DNA from: Chrysomallon squamiferum
Lineage: Eukaryota; Mollusca; Gastropoda; Neomphalida; Peltospiridae
Direction: 5' to 3'
Length of the DNA: 64,000 bases
Assembly: GCA_012295275.1 (NCBI GenBank)
Contig: CM022667.1
Location: 18,571,245 to 18,635,244, forward strand
Positions 37,890 through 62,800 of this stretch are shown here, piece by piece. Numbering within the stretch: the first letter of the stretch is position 1; every line of letters begins with the position of its first letter. The notes under the pieces were generated by a model. It had not been told where the DNA came from, searched no databases, and saw only the letters and a program-made list of their open reading frames with translations. The position numbers and the translations under genes are program-made.

Positions 37890-39727
37890 AATTTGTTATT
37901 ACCAAACATTTATAAAGATTTTAATTAAAACTACACATACACAAAAGACTGTTTATCATAATTAATTAATTGTACATTAAACCATAATTATTGGAAAATA
38001 TTGTATGTGGATGGTGATGTGATGAAAAAAATCAAATGAATTTGGCAAAAACACATAAGCAGAAAAAGAAAAAATTATTCTAAAAGATAAGTGGAAGGAA
38101 AATTCAAGGTATTCTGTGCAACACCATGAAACACATTAATTTTGTGATAATTTTATTTATCACTGCAGATGAGAAGGATGTATTAGATTTAAAAAAATAA
38201 TAATGTGCATTAGAGTAAAGAAAACTTTAAAAATGTGCTGATAAGCATAAGTGACGTGTATTTGTTTTTCTTTTATATATAATTTTTCTTTGTATTTAAA
38301 AAATAATAATAATGTATTGGATAAAAAAAAACATGTTAGTTTTGTGTGATTAAAAAAGAAATGATTATTGTACCTAAATGTTTTGTTATGATTAGAAAAA
38401 ATAATTACAGTGTAAATAATTTTTTTACTGATCTTTTTGTTGTTCGTATCTTCCCTTGTTTATCATCACCTTGAATGGATAATCAATTTTATAAAGAAGA
38501 ATATCTTCTAGAATATTAAGCCTTGGCTATCATTTCTTGTCTGAATTATGGTGCTCCATTTCATATTTTTTTGTATAATTTTCATATCATCTTCATCTAT
38601 CTTGTCCAGTTTTTCTTTACGACGTACATAGAATAACTACTTAATTACTTAATACTGCCCAGTATATGACAGTAACAAGTCCTTGGTTAATAATAAGATC
38701 ATTCTTACCAAAGTATGTTAATGCAGAAATGGATACGAATGATAAATCAAAACTTAATTCTAAGTAATTCTTCATCAAATATCTGGGATATAGGACAGTT
38801 CTTGATGTAGTTGGGTTACACATTTTCATCATGAAGAAATGAATATGCATAATTAGAATGAATATTTTTTACAAATACTGAATAGCTTTGTAGGAGTTTT
38901 ATTCTAATTTTGTTTTTTTATGTCTGGATATTTATTCATTTTCATTAAAAATATTTTAGGCAAAAGTATTCAGTTCATTTGATATCTATCTTTTTTTTCT
39001 TTTTTTTTACAGATATTACGACTATTCCATTTCACATCTTTTTCTTTATGGTTGCTTTTATTATATAGATCTCGATTCTTCATTATAAATAATATATCGT
39101 GTGGTATTGAAAGCTGAGTTTCTCACTGTTAAAACAAATATCCATTAATAATAATATTACTGCTGTAATATGTTAAGATGTTATGAAACTATTGGTGTGA
39201 CAAAATCTGTAATTTTTAAAACAAAAATTAAAATAAATTTATATTATTCACAAAAAAAAGCAAAATACTAATAATTTAAAATAAAGTTGAGATAAAAAAA
39301 ATAAAAACCTAACCTTTATTATTTTAACCACAAACAGATCCATTAAATCTTTTTATGTCTTTAAATCAAAGCTTTTTCCACTTCCAGAAGTGCTGCCACA
39401 AACTTTTAAAATCTCTATCAAGAAAAGGAACTAGATATCATTCTGAGACAAGTAATGTTTAAAATTACTTTTTTATTTAAACTAGATAAAAAAAATTATA
39501 AATTATTCCCCATTTGTTGAAATAAAAATATGCATCAGTACTGTCATTGCATTAATAAATGTTATTATCCAGGTCAAAAAACAGCTGACACATTCTCCAA
39601 TAATTTTATTCATTATTATTTATTTATATTTATTTATTTTATTCTTTTATTTTGTTTTATTCGATTAGATGACTTTATTTTTTTTTTAATGGAGACATTT
39701 CTTGGTCATACATGTATTTTATGGTCA

Positions 39728-39769
39728 TAAGAACCAGTATTTTAACTTAGGCTTCCACAAAACCTACAT
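39728..39769 (+). repeat. 42-bp exact direct repeat, copy 1
   Basis: Begins TAAGAACCAGTATTTTAACT and is repeated exactly at 40616-40657, 888 bp away. The sequences flanking the two copies differ. It is too long for an ordinary target-site duplication, so a local duplication or shared element end is more likely. Confidence 0.85.
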
Positions 39770-40615
39770 GCTATGCATTTTATAAACATAGATTTGTGAT
39801 GTATGATATTTTTACTGATGTAATTTTACTTGGCTCCTTTAAAGACTATGGAATTTTCATTTTAATGCAGTTTTCAGAAGAAAAGTTATTCCTGTCTTTT
39901 CCAGTTTCCATTTCAATACATTTGATTAGAAGTATAGTATTACTAAATCTTTATGACAAAATGCATAATGTTTGCCTAAAAAAAATGTAGTTAGCAGGTA
40001 AATGACTAATTTTCTAAGTTGTAAATTATTTATTTTTCAAATGCAGAGAAAGTACGAAAATTTGGTATTTAGTTATGTTCACACACACACAGATACCAGA
40101 ATGCATTCCCTGCCTCCCAATTCAACTGATACTGCTAGTTTACAAATATGGCATATTTTTATCTTGCATTCTATACTGTCACACTACTTAGCTGAAAAAA
40201 TTAAATACTTTCAAAAATTTATACAACTTAGCTAGTTGATACATTTATGTAATGAATACTTCATTGTCTGTTCTGTCAGTATAATGTGAAAATGAATGTG
40301 CCAATTTTTGTACTTCTGTCACTTTGTATATTTTAACTTGTTTCTGTCAATGTGGGTGTCTAAATCAAAACAAAACTTGTGGTTGCACAGCTTGGCAGTT
40401 CCCTTCAACAAACACGTCATGGGGGAGAACCTTGAAACACTGGTGTTGGGAAGCTGATATGTTAAGATGCTATTCTCCCTTGTTTTTAATACCGTCATTA
40501 TGCAATGTAATCTGTGTCATTAATGGCATTAATATAAATATATATAAATAGAACATATCCTGCAACTTATATTAATTGATTGCTTGATTCTCCTGTAACC
40601 AATTCTGTTTTCAGT

Positions 40616-40657
40616 TAAGAACCAGTATTTTAACTTAGGCTTCCACAAAACCTACAT
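40616..40657 (+). repeat. 42-bp exact direct repeat, copy 2
   Basis: Second copy of the repeat at 39728-39769, ending AACCTACAT before the sequences diverge. Confidence 0.85.
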
Positions 40658-41890
40658 CATTTAGTTGTTTATTTTCTTACAAAATATATAAATAACTCAA
40701 ACAACTCATTTATGTGTTCTTTATCTACCATATATTACTCCATCATGATAATAAATTTACTAATCCCTGGCATAGTTTTCTATATTATAATAATCACCTT
40801 AGGTGCACATGTGATATGTATAATGTCTGATTCACTCAGAAAAATTGCAGCTACTGCAGTTGATGGAGAATTTCAGAAAATGGGAATCAGGACCCAACAA
40901 TGCTGCAAATGGGAAGGGGACACTTAATTACTCTGAACACTGGAGTTTTGAAACTGAACAAATTTGAGTCGAACTGTCCATTCAGATGTAGTTTTTTCTT
41001 AACCAACAAAAAAGCATGTCCTTAGTGAAACTGCTATTTCTATAGACCCATAACTTTGTGGATGGCTAGGTTTCCTATTGATCACTTCACTAATTACACA
41101 TTTTCTGAAATTACCAGGAATTATACATATTTCCTGTAACACATAATTTTATTCTCTTGTACCTTATCAATTTTGTCATTTATTTCACAAACCACAAGAA
41201 GCATTAAGAAATTAATAGGAGTTAAAACATATAGGTATATATAAAAAGTTTGATGTCATCTTTGCTGCAACCAAGGATATTATGCTATGTATAAACTAGT
41301 TGTGAGAGTTACTTTCCAACTATGCTTTGAAATGAGGCTCATAGCATTCTTTTTTCTTCTTTCAAATAATAACTGTAAGAGACAGTAATGATGATAACAA
41401 CAATAACAAGAGCACAACTGGCAGCAAGCAAAATGACCAAAGGAATGGTAGGCAAGGAAAAGATAATTCATAAGGAATCAATGTTTCAGATGGATACGTC
41501 AACACCAGACAAAAATAATAACTGAATATCTCCAGAGAAATAAACTAAACTATTTATATCACGAATGGCAGAAAAGTGGACCTTACTGAGTAGTAGCAAA
41601 TATGCAAAAATAGAAATTCAGCATATGGCAATAACCAAAATAAGCACAAAGATGTAAATGTTTAGAAATGCATTTAACCCTGAATATATTCGTAATTGTC
41701 TGATGTGCCTAGGGTCTTAATACTTCACATGCATACACGTCAACACATTTTTCTTCTTTTACATTGAATATAGATTTCCATTTTTAAAATGTCTTCAGCT
41801 TGTGTTAACTGGCAACAGCTGAGCGCGTGCTGACGATTTCTTTCCACATGTGAATCGTATGTTTCTGGGAACAGTGCACTTACTTCTGAC

Positions 41891-52184
<10,294 letters not shown>

Positions 52185-53690
52185 TTATTATTATCATTAT
52201 TAATTAAATTGTATTTACTTATTTACTTTATTATTATTATTATAATTATGTTTTTTATGTATCGATATGATTGTGTAATTTTGATTTATATAACTGTCAC
52301 GAGCTGCCCATTTTCCTGTCGGTTTTAAATATTTCAAGTAACTATCTCCCCTACAAAAACTTCCTACAGTTAGTATAATAAATGAAATCGGTATTTACTG
52401 ATTTTTTTTTGTTATGTCTTTTTATTATTATTATTAGTAGTAGTAGTAGTAATAGTAGTAGAGAGTAATATTGTTGTAGTTGTTTAGTCGTCATTTAATT
52501 TTTTGTTTATTTGCTCTTTTTTCTTTTAGGTATGATAAAATTATATCTGACTAATTGTTTAAAAAATAAAAATATTATAAATAAAAATTAAAGAAACAGA
52601 AAAACATCATACAAGCAAACAATAAATGCATTTATTGATAATATATGTTAAATAAATATGCAAAACATTTATAACAATACTGCAATAATACCGGTTCTTT
52701 TCACGGCTTCTATGGCATAATACTGATTGGTCTAAATATATTTATATATAAACTCTCAACTGATAAAAACAACAAAAGTGAGCAAATTATAGACCGAAAA
52801 CGAAGTCCTAATCTGTAATACATAAAGGCACTTCGCTGTAACAGCAGATGAAATATTTGTAATAAAAAGTGTAATTGATTCTCTCGTAAAACCCAGTAAG
52901 GGAAAAAATAAGTGAAATTGTGATCTTGCAACAAGAAGTCCACTGAAATTATGAGAGGTCCATAAGCAATAGTATTCTTTTAGCAAACTGTTTTCTTTAA
53001 GGATTTAATTTATTTTATTCTTTTTATTTTCTTGTACCTAGATGATAACATGAGTTTGATATTAGTAAATAAATTACACCACACAATGGCTAAATGCAAA
53101 TATTTAGTTTTGTTCATTCTTGTCGTATTTTATTTTTGTGTTATGCAAAAAAACGAAGAATTATAATACTGATAATTAATACTGAACGTAAGTTTAATAA
53201 TATCAACATACAGTATAAACTAGTAAAATAAACTATAAGCGTAAAAACGTAATAATAAACGAGAAGAAAAAATACTATAAAAGTCCTTTCTACTAATCCA
53301 TTTAAATAGTATTTCCATTAACCCATTTATATACTCTATCAACTAATCAGTTTAAATATTCTTTAACAGTTTTCCAAAAATTACCAAATCAGTTTATTAA
53401 CTACATAATTATAGCAACAACAAAAAAACAAAAAACAAAAAAAAAACATTACTAAATCGAAAACAAAATCAAATTATTTCTTATATTGCCTTGAGAGGCT
53501 TAACAGTTGTCTACAACTGTCCAAATCTATTACAGTATATATATAACGAAATCAACTATATCATACTGTTTTGAGGGAAGATAATTTTTCTGTGAAAGTA
53601 AACTGATTTTTAAAGAAAAAGTGTAATTTGGTTTTCTAAGTATATTCATGTTGCTTTTTGATTTTTTCTGTAAAACCAGTTATCTGTTCT
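52185..53690. other. Convergent 3' flanks of the PDI-like gene and TEPP
   Basis: Two genes end tail-to-tail here. The region is AT-rich with TTA and TAG triplet tracts (52425-52465) and no recognised gene. Confidence 0.5.
52377..52382 (+). terminator. Candidate polyadenylation signal of the PDI-like gene
   Basis: AATAAA lies 193 nt downstream of the stop codon. The hexamer is common in AT-rich sequence, so this is tentative. Confidence 0.4.
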
Positions 53691-54938
53691 TCATGGTCGC
53701 CATGCGTCCTGTGATATGTTACGACTATACTGCGGGTAGGTATCTCGATAACGGGAGCTAAAAATAAATAATTATACAGTTAGTCAGTAATTATAATTAA
53801 GAAAAAACCGACATAAATATTTTGTAGTAAATTTCCGTCATTATTTTCTATTATTATTTGTTTTTATTATTATTATTTACTTTGATTCTCAAGCTTTTTC
53901 ATTTCTGTATTTGTTGATACTGTTTGTTGTTTGTTTTTTCTGGGGGTGGTGATGTTGTTTGTTTGCTTTTGTTTGATTTGATTTGATTTTCTTTTTAGTT
54001 AGCTTGTTTCATTGTTGTTGTGTGGGGCTTTTTTGGGGAGGTGTATGGATGTAATTGCAGGATAGGTGAAGAACAAGTGTCAGAGATTTCGAAACTCTTA
54101 TCATTTTTATATTTAAAAGAAAAAATTAATTTCTTTCTAATAAGGCTGGTATCATCAATAAAAATAAAACGATTGAAACAATTATACTGTAATAATAATA
54201 ATAATATATGTCTTTATAATTTTTGAAAATAATCCAGACTAGAAACTCTTAAATATTTCTTATATAAAAAAATAAAAATAAAAAATAAAAATACTGAGTA
54301 ATTATTTCTACAAATAACAAAGTCTGGAACTAATGGACTGGTTACAGATATTTTAATATACTATAAACTAGCAGATATATATATTTTTTATATGCTGTAT
54401 AGTTTACTTACAAAATGTTGACAGGTACAGGTCGTTGACCATATTGATCTAACATGGGTTCAGATTTCAGTGTTTTCTAAAAGAAAAATTATAATAATAA
54501 TAAAATTATATATATATATATAAAATACGTCGATGACATACCTATATTACACAAATAAATCAATGTATGTCAAACGGATTACAGAGAAAAACTCACTCTC
54601 CAGGAGGCTGTGATATCTGGACGAACATATCGAATAGCGTACCCCTTAAAATGAAAATCTGAAATAGATGAAATAAAAAGAATACATCAATTTAATCGTA
54701 ATCATATTGAATGTACAGGATATATTTTTAACAGACGCATCGTTTCCCTAATCAAGTCTGTTACCAACAAAAATAATAATACACAATGCACCCAGTAAAT
54801 TATTTATAGTCAATAATGTAGAAAAAGAATAAATTGAAGTGTTGGACATATACACATCTGTTATTATAAAATACTGAGATACCTTGACACCAATTTAATT
54901 TTCAAAACTTAAGACATATCCTATAATTTGATTAAATC

Positions 54939-54974
<36 letters not shown>

Positions 54975-57198
54975 TGAAAAAATACTTAAATGATGGATTT
55001 AATTATGTTTGAATAGGTATGGCCTAAATCCATTTTCCGTATCACTCATGTATTTTATTAATCTTACCATTAATTTTACAATTATATAATATTTTTACAC
55101 AAATAAATTACAAGAACATTAACACTTCCCCTTCGAAACTATAAAAAGATCCATTTTATAACACAATAATAAATTTATTGGAAACATTTCAACACATAAA
55201 CGACAAACTAAAACAAAATAATTTCTAAAATTTGTAATTATTTATTTATTTACTTTTTTAAATTTCTAAAAAAAAAACAACACTTTTCAGTTCAACATGA
55301 CATGGAGATCGGTTTAGTTTTGCTTAAAAGTAATTTATGTATGAAAATGACATTGTTACACTTTGATACACATCCGAAACTAAACGCTCACAAACATAAA
55401 ACAACAGCAACAATAAAAAAATATAACTTATTTACCTTTGGGATCAGGAATTTCTGGCAAGCTGATATCAAACCTTTCAGGACACCTGTTTAGAAATTCG
55501 TTCCATTTTATTCTGGAACGCCTATCATTTAATAAAATAAAATAAATAAAATAATAATAATAATAATAATAATATATAAAGAAAATTAATGAAAAATTAA
55601 AAATATTTTGGCAAAAAATAAAAAATAATAAAAAAACAAAATAAAGTAAATAAAAGAAATTCACCGTTAAATATTTTTGTTCTTTACATAATATTTTATT
55701 ATTATTATCATTACTATTATTATCAACATCATCGTAGAAAGAAAATAAAAATAATTAAATATAAATTAAATTAAATTAAACTTATATACCTTACCGAGAT
55801 CTGAAACCCAGATCGTTAAAAACCAACATCTAGAACCCAACATAATCGTTTATTTTGTACAATATGTTACATTTATGTTAGGTTAAAAACGAAATGGATT
55901 TTGTTCGCATGCCTGATTCAGTTCATGAAAAATAATAATTAATTATGTTTGCAGAGGTTGAACTAATTATGTATATAATTCAATTTTACTTACTTTAGAG
56001 CTTCTGGAATGGAATATTCACGATGAAGATTTCGCCCTGTTTGTGTTAAATCCTGAAAAATAATAACGAATATAAATAATTGATTCCATCCTTTTAATAA
56101 AAATGAAATAATTTAATAATAAAGTGAAAATCAAAGCAAAAATTTCTGTAAATTTTATCTTTCAATATTTTAACCGTTATGCTATAAATTTTTGCTGTTG
56201 CTGTTTTTTAACTTCTTCTTCTTAATATTTTTATTGTTATTATTGTTGTCATGCTGTTTTTGTTTTGTTGTTGTTGTTATTATTACTATTGAATGCTGTA
56301 CCAGACAGGCCAGTTTGTGTCTTGGTGGTTCGAACAACGTAGTAGTGGATCGCTTGAAATCCTCTGCAAAAACAAAATGCAAATTTTCCAGTTATATATG
56401 TTACCAAGACTATGGGATTTTGTGCAAATCCTGAAATGTTTAGTAATACGTGTAATATTCATTCAGAAATTAGAATACTGATATATTCATCATTCATTCA
56501 TTATTAATTCTATTTAGAAACTAATTTCTTTGTTCTTTTAAATAAAGTCTAAATAACAATTATGATTACAGACATTAATCAGCTTAAAGTGAATGAACAT
56601 TACATTAGCACAAGATTAGTAAAATTTCATAGCAACTAATAAAAACTACTCGTTTCAAACCTTTAGCAAGCTTTATATGATGGTATCTAGTTTTTTGTGT
56701 GTGTGTGTGGTGTTTTTTTTTATAGACATCATTGCCTGTTTTACTGATGTCAGTGTTTATTAATATTGCATTTTATATACAAATTATAGTTGCTATTAAA
56801 ATAAAAATAATAGTTGCTATTGCATAAAAATAAAAGTATAATGTTATTAAGCTTACAAAACAAAGTTATTCAGTTAAATTTGTAACATTATATATACAAA
56901 TTACATGGAGAGAGGGCAGCTCGTTTAACTGTATTTGCAAATATATATATATATTAATTATAAGTTGTGTCATACCTGGTCCGCATGTGGTTACCGTCCT
57001 GGAATGTTCATCGGAAAGTTTGTGATTTATCGTGTCCATATCCATCCGTCTTAAGGTGGGAAGACATGGGTGGAATAGATCATGTTTCACTGCTGCTATT
57101 TGCACTTGCCTGAACGTTGGATACTTGTAAGTATAGCTGGGAATCTTTTGGGGATAGATTTTCTCTTCATTTTTGACTTCAACTCCTACCGTCGTCAT
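53691..57198 (-). CDS. TEPP: TEPP / sperm microtubule inner protein 8 orthologue
   Basis: In mammals TEPP (SPMIP8) is a testis protein assigned to the sperm axonemal doublets; a similar sperm or ciliary role is inferred here. Seven coding exons: 56976-57198, 56302-56363, 55994-56052, 55436-55521, 54597-54658, 54412-54476 and 53691-53757. They join in frame to 207 aa. Blocks shared with remembered human TEPP are HDLFHPCLPTLRRMDMDT, LSDEHSRTVTTCGP, CLDLTQTGRNLHREY, FKGYAIRYVRPDITASWR, LDQYGQRPVP and a C-terminus FSRYRDTYPQYSRNIS. Exon 2 is easy to miss because the direct join of exons 1 and 3 gives a stop. No transmembrane segment or signal peptide; the sequence is rich in Pro, Tyr and Arg, as expected for a microtubule inner protein. 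The start ATG (57198) is the first in frame, with MTTVGVEV at the N-terminus. Confidence 0.88.
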
Positions 57199-59866
57199 TG
57201 TTACTGACTTCCAGGCTTGAAGAAAAATTTTAGTGGGAAAAAAACAATATATTTTAATCTGTGAAACTTGCTAGGATTTTTTTCTCTCAAACAACACTTT
57301 AAAAGAAAAAACTTTCCTTGCTATTATCGCACAGCCTTCTATATAGACACTTTGTAAACATACCCTATTACTGTTTCATGACAACAATACACACACTCCG
57401 TTAAAGTACCGGATTTCAGCTGTTCCTTCTCGTTGTCCTTAACAACAAACAACAATTTCGTCACGTCCTGTTACGTTACACGATCAGTCACTGGTGGTCG
57501 TTTATTCATAATTAGCAACGTCATATAAAGCTTATCAGTGAGATTAGTTTTAATACAGGAAAGCTTCTATTTATTTATGAAGAGGGTATTAACGTAATAA
57601 TAACTATACTGATTAATTAATCACATACAGACAAAGGTATAACTATTATTTGTCAGCGGGTAAATATTTATGCCATTTACTTCAAATTCAGTATTTTTAA
57701 AGCTCAAAGGTTTTTAAACTTGATTTAAAATAAATGTAAACACACACACACACACACACATCTGTGCTAATCCACCATTGTCAAATGAACGAAACCAATA
57801 TGCAAACATAAATTACTAATCAACGGCAGATCTACACGTTTGAGAGGGCCTCAGGTTCTTAACTGGTAAATAAAACGTTCACAATGTTACATTATACAGT
57901 GCACGGAATCAACAATTAACTTGATAAAGTTATTAATGTTAAATACCTCTTTGTCCTAATTAATTTTAATTGCAAAAGAATGGCACTTTTTAAAAACTAC
58001 ATGTGTTTCAGTAAGTCCAGAGAGGAAGGTTAGAGAAAAGAGAATGTGAGAGATCAGAAAGGTGGGAGGAAATGAATGTAAAAGAGAGTTAGGGAGAGAC
58101 AGACAGCCAGACAGCTGGCAGGCACTCAATAATGTACATGGAGGTTACAAAGAGAAAAAACATTTCCTTTCGTCTTAGTTTCCAGTTTACGTCCAATGTT
58201 TATTCAAGTAATCAGACAGGTTTGTAAAGTTTCATTGTAAGAAAAGACTGTGTAATAGTCAGTATAACAAATTATGTTCTAAATTCTGACATTATGTTCT
58301 TGCTTTTTGTTTTTGTCATTTCAAAGCAGTATAATTTCATTTTTGTGGTTTTATCAATGGAGGCAAATCCCTGGATCATAGCCTGAATTATTTTCTGTTT
58401 TCTTCAGTTAAACTGTTTGTTCTGTGTACATCTCAGGTGAAAGTGTACACACATACAACTATATTTATTTGTCTGGAAAACATCTGAATGATGGATATGT
58501 TTCATAATGCATTTTACCATCTCTGAAAAGCTGAAGCAGTGCTTTTCAAAACTAAATTAAGATCTTTTTTTAATGATTCTAGTAAGGTGTAAGTATTTTA
58601 TGCATGCATACATACATACATATTGGCAGTACAACCTTTAAAGTGTGGTTAATTTGTATACGTTTTCTTATTTTTTAGTTTCCTTCTTGGTAACAGTTTA
58701 TAAATTTATCAAAGGCTGGAATGCACTTTAATCTTTATGGAAAAGTTCATATAAAAAAATCCTTTGCTGCTAATTGATAAGGAATCTACATAAAACAGCA
58801 ATATATTAATTTTATATTTAAAAATCATATAATTTCTTTAACAGTGGTATTTACTAGTTAGCTGGTTCCTTCAGTGGTTTTTTGTTTCCTCCATCCAGGA
58901 TTTGTTATAGTTTTCTTCTTTTTATTTTTAAATATGTAATTTTTTTTTTAATGCTTTTCACACCACAAATTTGTATTTCAGTAATTTTATTACTGTAACT
59001 AAACATTTTAAGTTTCTGATATGATATATCACAAAATATAAATAAAAAAATAAAAATAAAAAAAATCATTATTTAATATTTCAAGTAGACTATAAAAACA
59101 GTAAGGACTAATGTACATTTTGGTAAATACAAATATTATTCATATATTATTAAAACAAAATTTTTACAATATCTGTAATAAATTTTATACATTTTTAACA
59201 GATGTGGTATTTAATACTCTAACTGAATGAAATATTGTTATTTATTTACAGAATTACTGAAAACTATGTTAATGTTCTATTCATTATTGATAAAAGCAAT
59301 ATGAATCCATCGACTATTAGTACTATTGTTTTACAAATACTGACGCAAAAAATTAATTATTTTACACTCAGATAAATCAACTGCATTTGAATTGCACAAT
59401 ACATAATTTCATTAAAGTAATTAAACAGTATTCTTTGTGAAATAACACCAGAACACAATAAAGTTCATATTACAGAAAATTTTGAAATCTTTACTGTCAA
59501 AATTTAATTAACATAATTATTAATTTCTGGAGCATCGATGCATCATGAGCCAAACAGATTCATCGCATATATTGTAAAATTTCAAATTCAGAATCTATAT
59601 GTGAAGCCAATATGCTTCATCAGTGTCAATAAATTCTCAGTGCTGGTGTTAATACTCATGAAATAAGCAAACAATTGAATGGGCTCTTGTCTATAATGAC
59701 CATTTCCTTAGTCTTAGCAGTAACAAGTATGCTAACAAATATGAGAGAAAAAAAGAAGATAAAAGTCAATATCCATTCATTAATGAACTACTACAGTATG
59801 GGGTGCAACTAATAATGAATATTCATTCCTGAGATTGCATAAACGATCAGAGAGAATAGGAGAATG
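57199..59866. other. Intergenic region between TEPP and BANP
   Basis: AT-rich, holding the TEPP promoter and the BANP 3' UTR. It contains a short (AC)n tract (57738-57760) and a GA-rich patch (58018-58110). I recognise no gene, transposon or RNA. Confidence 0.45.
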
Positions 59867-62800
59867 TCACTCTGCAGCAGCTGAACCAAGTGCCTGCTGT
59901 ATCTGCAGTATTTCACCAGAATCTGTTGTAACTGTGGCAACCTGTATACCATCTCCTAAGGCAGAAATATCACCTTGCTGAATTTGCTGTAAAAAGTAAT
60001 TTAATTAAGATAAATGTTTCATTATTTAACATTAAGAAAACATCTCCAAAATCCTGTCTTTCTAAGTTTTTAGTGGATTTATTATTAAAACATTTGATCA
60101 TATGGAAACAGTTTATTAAGAAATAAGAATGACCTTGAAACTAATTCCTTTCATACTTTTTTACTTTAAATTTTCTAACAATGATATATTTTATATACAG
60201 AGTTTTCACATATTACCTGACATGTATAAAAGATAAATCAATCATAAATAATGGAAAAATATTAAAAAAAACTAAAATAATAAATGTACAACTGAAATTA
60301 GATGAAGTTGGAGAAACAAATACTTGTTTTAATTTTATAGAAATAAATATAGCAATTAATGCAGTAGAAATATATTTCATTTAAAAATATTGTGATAACT
60401 GAGATCTTACCCCTATAACCTGATCTCCTTGCAGTATCTGTATGTGGTGAGCCTGTTGCAGCTGTGAGATCTGTTCAGGAGTTGCATGAAGGATCTGTAT
60501 CTCTCCCTGTTGAATTGTTTCCCCTTGCATAGATATTGACTGATGTATATCACAGTCACTCTGGTGAGAAAGATCATTCATTTAAAACAATATGTATTAT
60601 CTGTATTGTTTAAATGTTAGAAGACATTGTATTTTTAACTGTATCATATTTAAAAAAGAAAAACAAATGCTATAAAACATCATCAATAATAATATAAAAA
60701 TTACCATTAATAATAAAAAATTTAAGAAAACCTTGAAATATTTTTCAAATTAATTTCCTACTGAACTTTAACAGACAGTATGCAGAGAGAGCAAGGGAAC
60801 AAAATTGTGACATGTAAGTAGTAACAATCAAGTTATTGTAATGATTTAATTACCTAGATTCAGTAAATACTAATTATTTATTTGAATTTTACTTGAGTAA
60901 AATCATTTACGAGAAACAGGATACAATACAACAGTTTTTTATTCATAACTGTAACATAATTATGCAGAAAATATCCAAGTCAAACCTGATTTATGTGCAA
61001 TTCAGAATCATCATGATTCATAGAATCTTCGTCACTCTGACAGTCAACAGATAAACCTGCATTGATACTTTTCTCATGTGCTTTTCCACGAAACGCTTTA
61101 ACAGTCAGTGGCATTCCTTTTTGCTTTCTTCGAAAAGCAGTGCGACATTTTGAATCTATATTTTGTTTAATTCTATGCCAATCATTCTCAGTTATTCCAA
61201 ATCTCTGAATTAGATGGCCTTTAAAAGAAGAATAATAAATGGCATTTTGCAGTTTATAAACTGTTACTAAGAAGGAAAATAAAAAATTAGGAAACATATG
61301 CAAATTGACCACGCTTTAAAGGTTAGACTGCCAATATGTTTGTATGTATGCATAAAATACTTACACCTTATTCCATATATCATTAAAGGATCAAGCTGCT
61401 TTTTCCCATGTTTGCCCATTCCAGATAAATTTGAACAGGCCTGTGTTTCTCTGTCAAACAAGTAATCAAGCATTGTTAATGCCATTTTTTCTGGAGTACG
61501 ACAGTTGGAATGTATATGAAGAAGATCACTATAAAAAAAAATAAGATAAAAAAAAAAATGAAGATTTAGTATGTTAATAAAATCTGATAAAAATATAAGA
61601 AATATGATAAAAATTGAAAGAAACAAAATAAGCTGAAGCAAGAACAACAGAATACATTTAATGACCATATCTATATAATGATCAGAGTCAAACAAAACTG
61701 TATTAGAGAAAAGAATTTAAAATGTATTGATTTTAACAAAGTAATTTTTTTTTTACATCCTTCTAACAGAAACAGATTTGGATCTTCTTTATTGAAATGA
61801 AGTGTCAGATAGACAATTGCAGATGGTACCCTTAACTGCAAATGGACTTTTCATTTCTTACCTTGGAAGGATTGGGGCCCTAACTCTCATCTCAGGATTA
61901 TTTTCATCACCCAGCCAAGTTCCAGAAGGATAATCATCTAAACAAGGAAAAAACAATTTTCTCAAAACACTAGCAGATATAAAAGTAAAATAAAAATACT
62001 CTGATACTGTAATCTTTATAAAGTAACTAATTTATAATGAGAAGTACTAACCTTCTGTATTGAGAGTTATTAAGGTTACATTTGGTCCCAAACTTTGAAC
62101 ATTTCCATCCACAGAATTCAAAGACTGTTCTGCTTCTGATGCTGCAAAAAATTTATATAAAAAAAAAAACCTAACACTTATGACAAAAATTTTACTGGTA
62201 AAAGTTTATTCCTTCTAGGTTATCCATATTATATATTTTAATAAGCAAGAATTCTAATTCTAGTTTATCTTCTAATTAATATTATCATTATTATTTTAAG
62301 TATACATATGAATAAAGTTTGATATTTTTTCTTTTCCTTTCATGTTTTTCAATATTCTACTGTCTACAGTATTAAAATGTTTTATTTAAATGACAAAAAT
62401 ATTTGGTACCATTTTTTTAACCAATGGGTGAAATTGTTTATTACAATTTACCTAACTGATTGGCCTGCTCAGCTGTTAGATCACTGCCTACAAAAAATAA
62501 ATATATGAATAATGTTATCTTATGTGTGGTTTTTTCTTCCTTCAAAGAAATACTTACCTTTATTTTTCATTTGGCTGTCATATCAATCTTTGTTATTATT
62601 AGTTTCTAACCATTAGAAAATATTTACCAAAATCTAAAATACTTATTTATAAAAAAATTAATGAGATACTAAAATTACATACCAGAGTCTATCCTAGTTC
62701 CATTCTGTGGCAATCCAATAATCACAGCTCTACAGAAAAAGAACAAAAAAACAACAACAGCATCATCAATATTAACTAATAAGCTATTTATTTTTAAATC

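Larger units (their letters stand above)
37890..41890. other. NAPG 3' flank and intergenic region
   Basis: Four kilobases of AT-rich sequence with no recognised gene. It includes the NAPG 3' UTR and, near the right end, the promoter of the PDI-like gene. A 42-bp exact direct repeat occurs at 39728-39769 and 40616-40657. On the minus strand near 41445-41340, a 37-residue hydrophobic stretch (LPTIPLVILLAASCALVIVV then KEEKRML and a stop) looks like a membrane anchor, but it has no start or acceptor. Confidence 0.45.

Noticed and set aside
41340-41447. Minus-strand hydrophobic segment followed by KEEKRML and stop, resembling a C-terminal membrane anchor exon
   Set aside because: No start codon, no acceptor and an in-frame stop two codons upstream; no neighbouring exons found.
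61211-61219. Acceptor CAG nearer to RFGITE in BANP
   Set aside because: With the upstream phase it would create a TAG stop; the acceptor before GCCATC gives the conserved GIRCHL junction.
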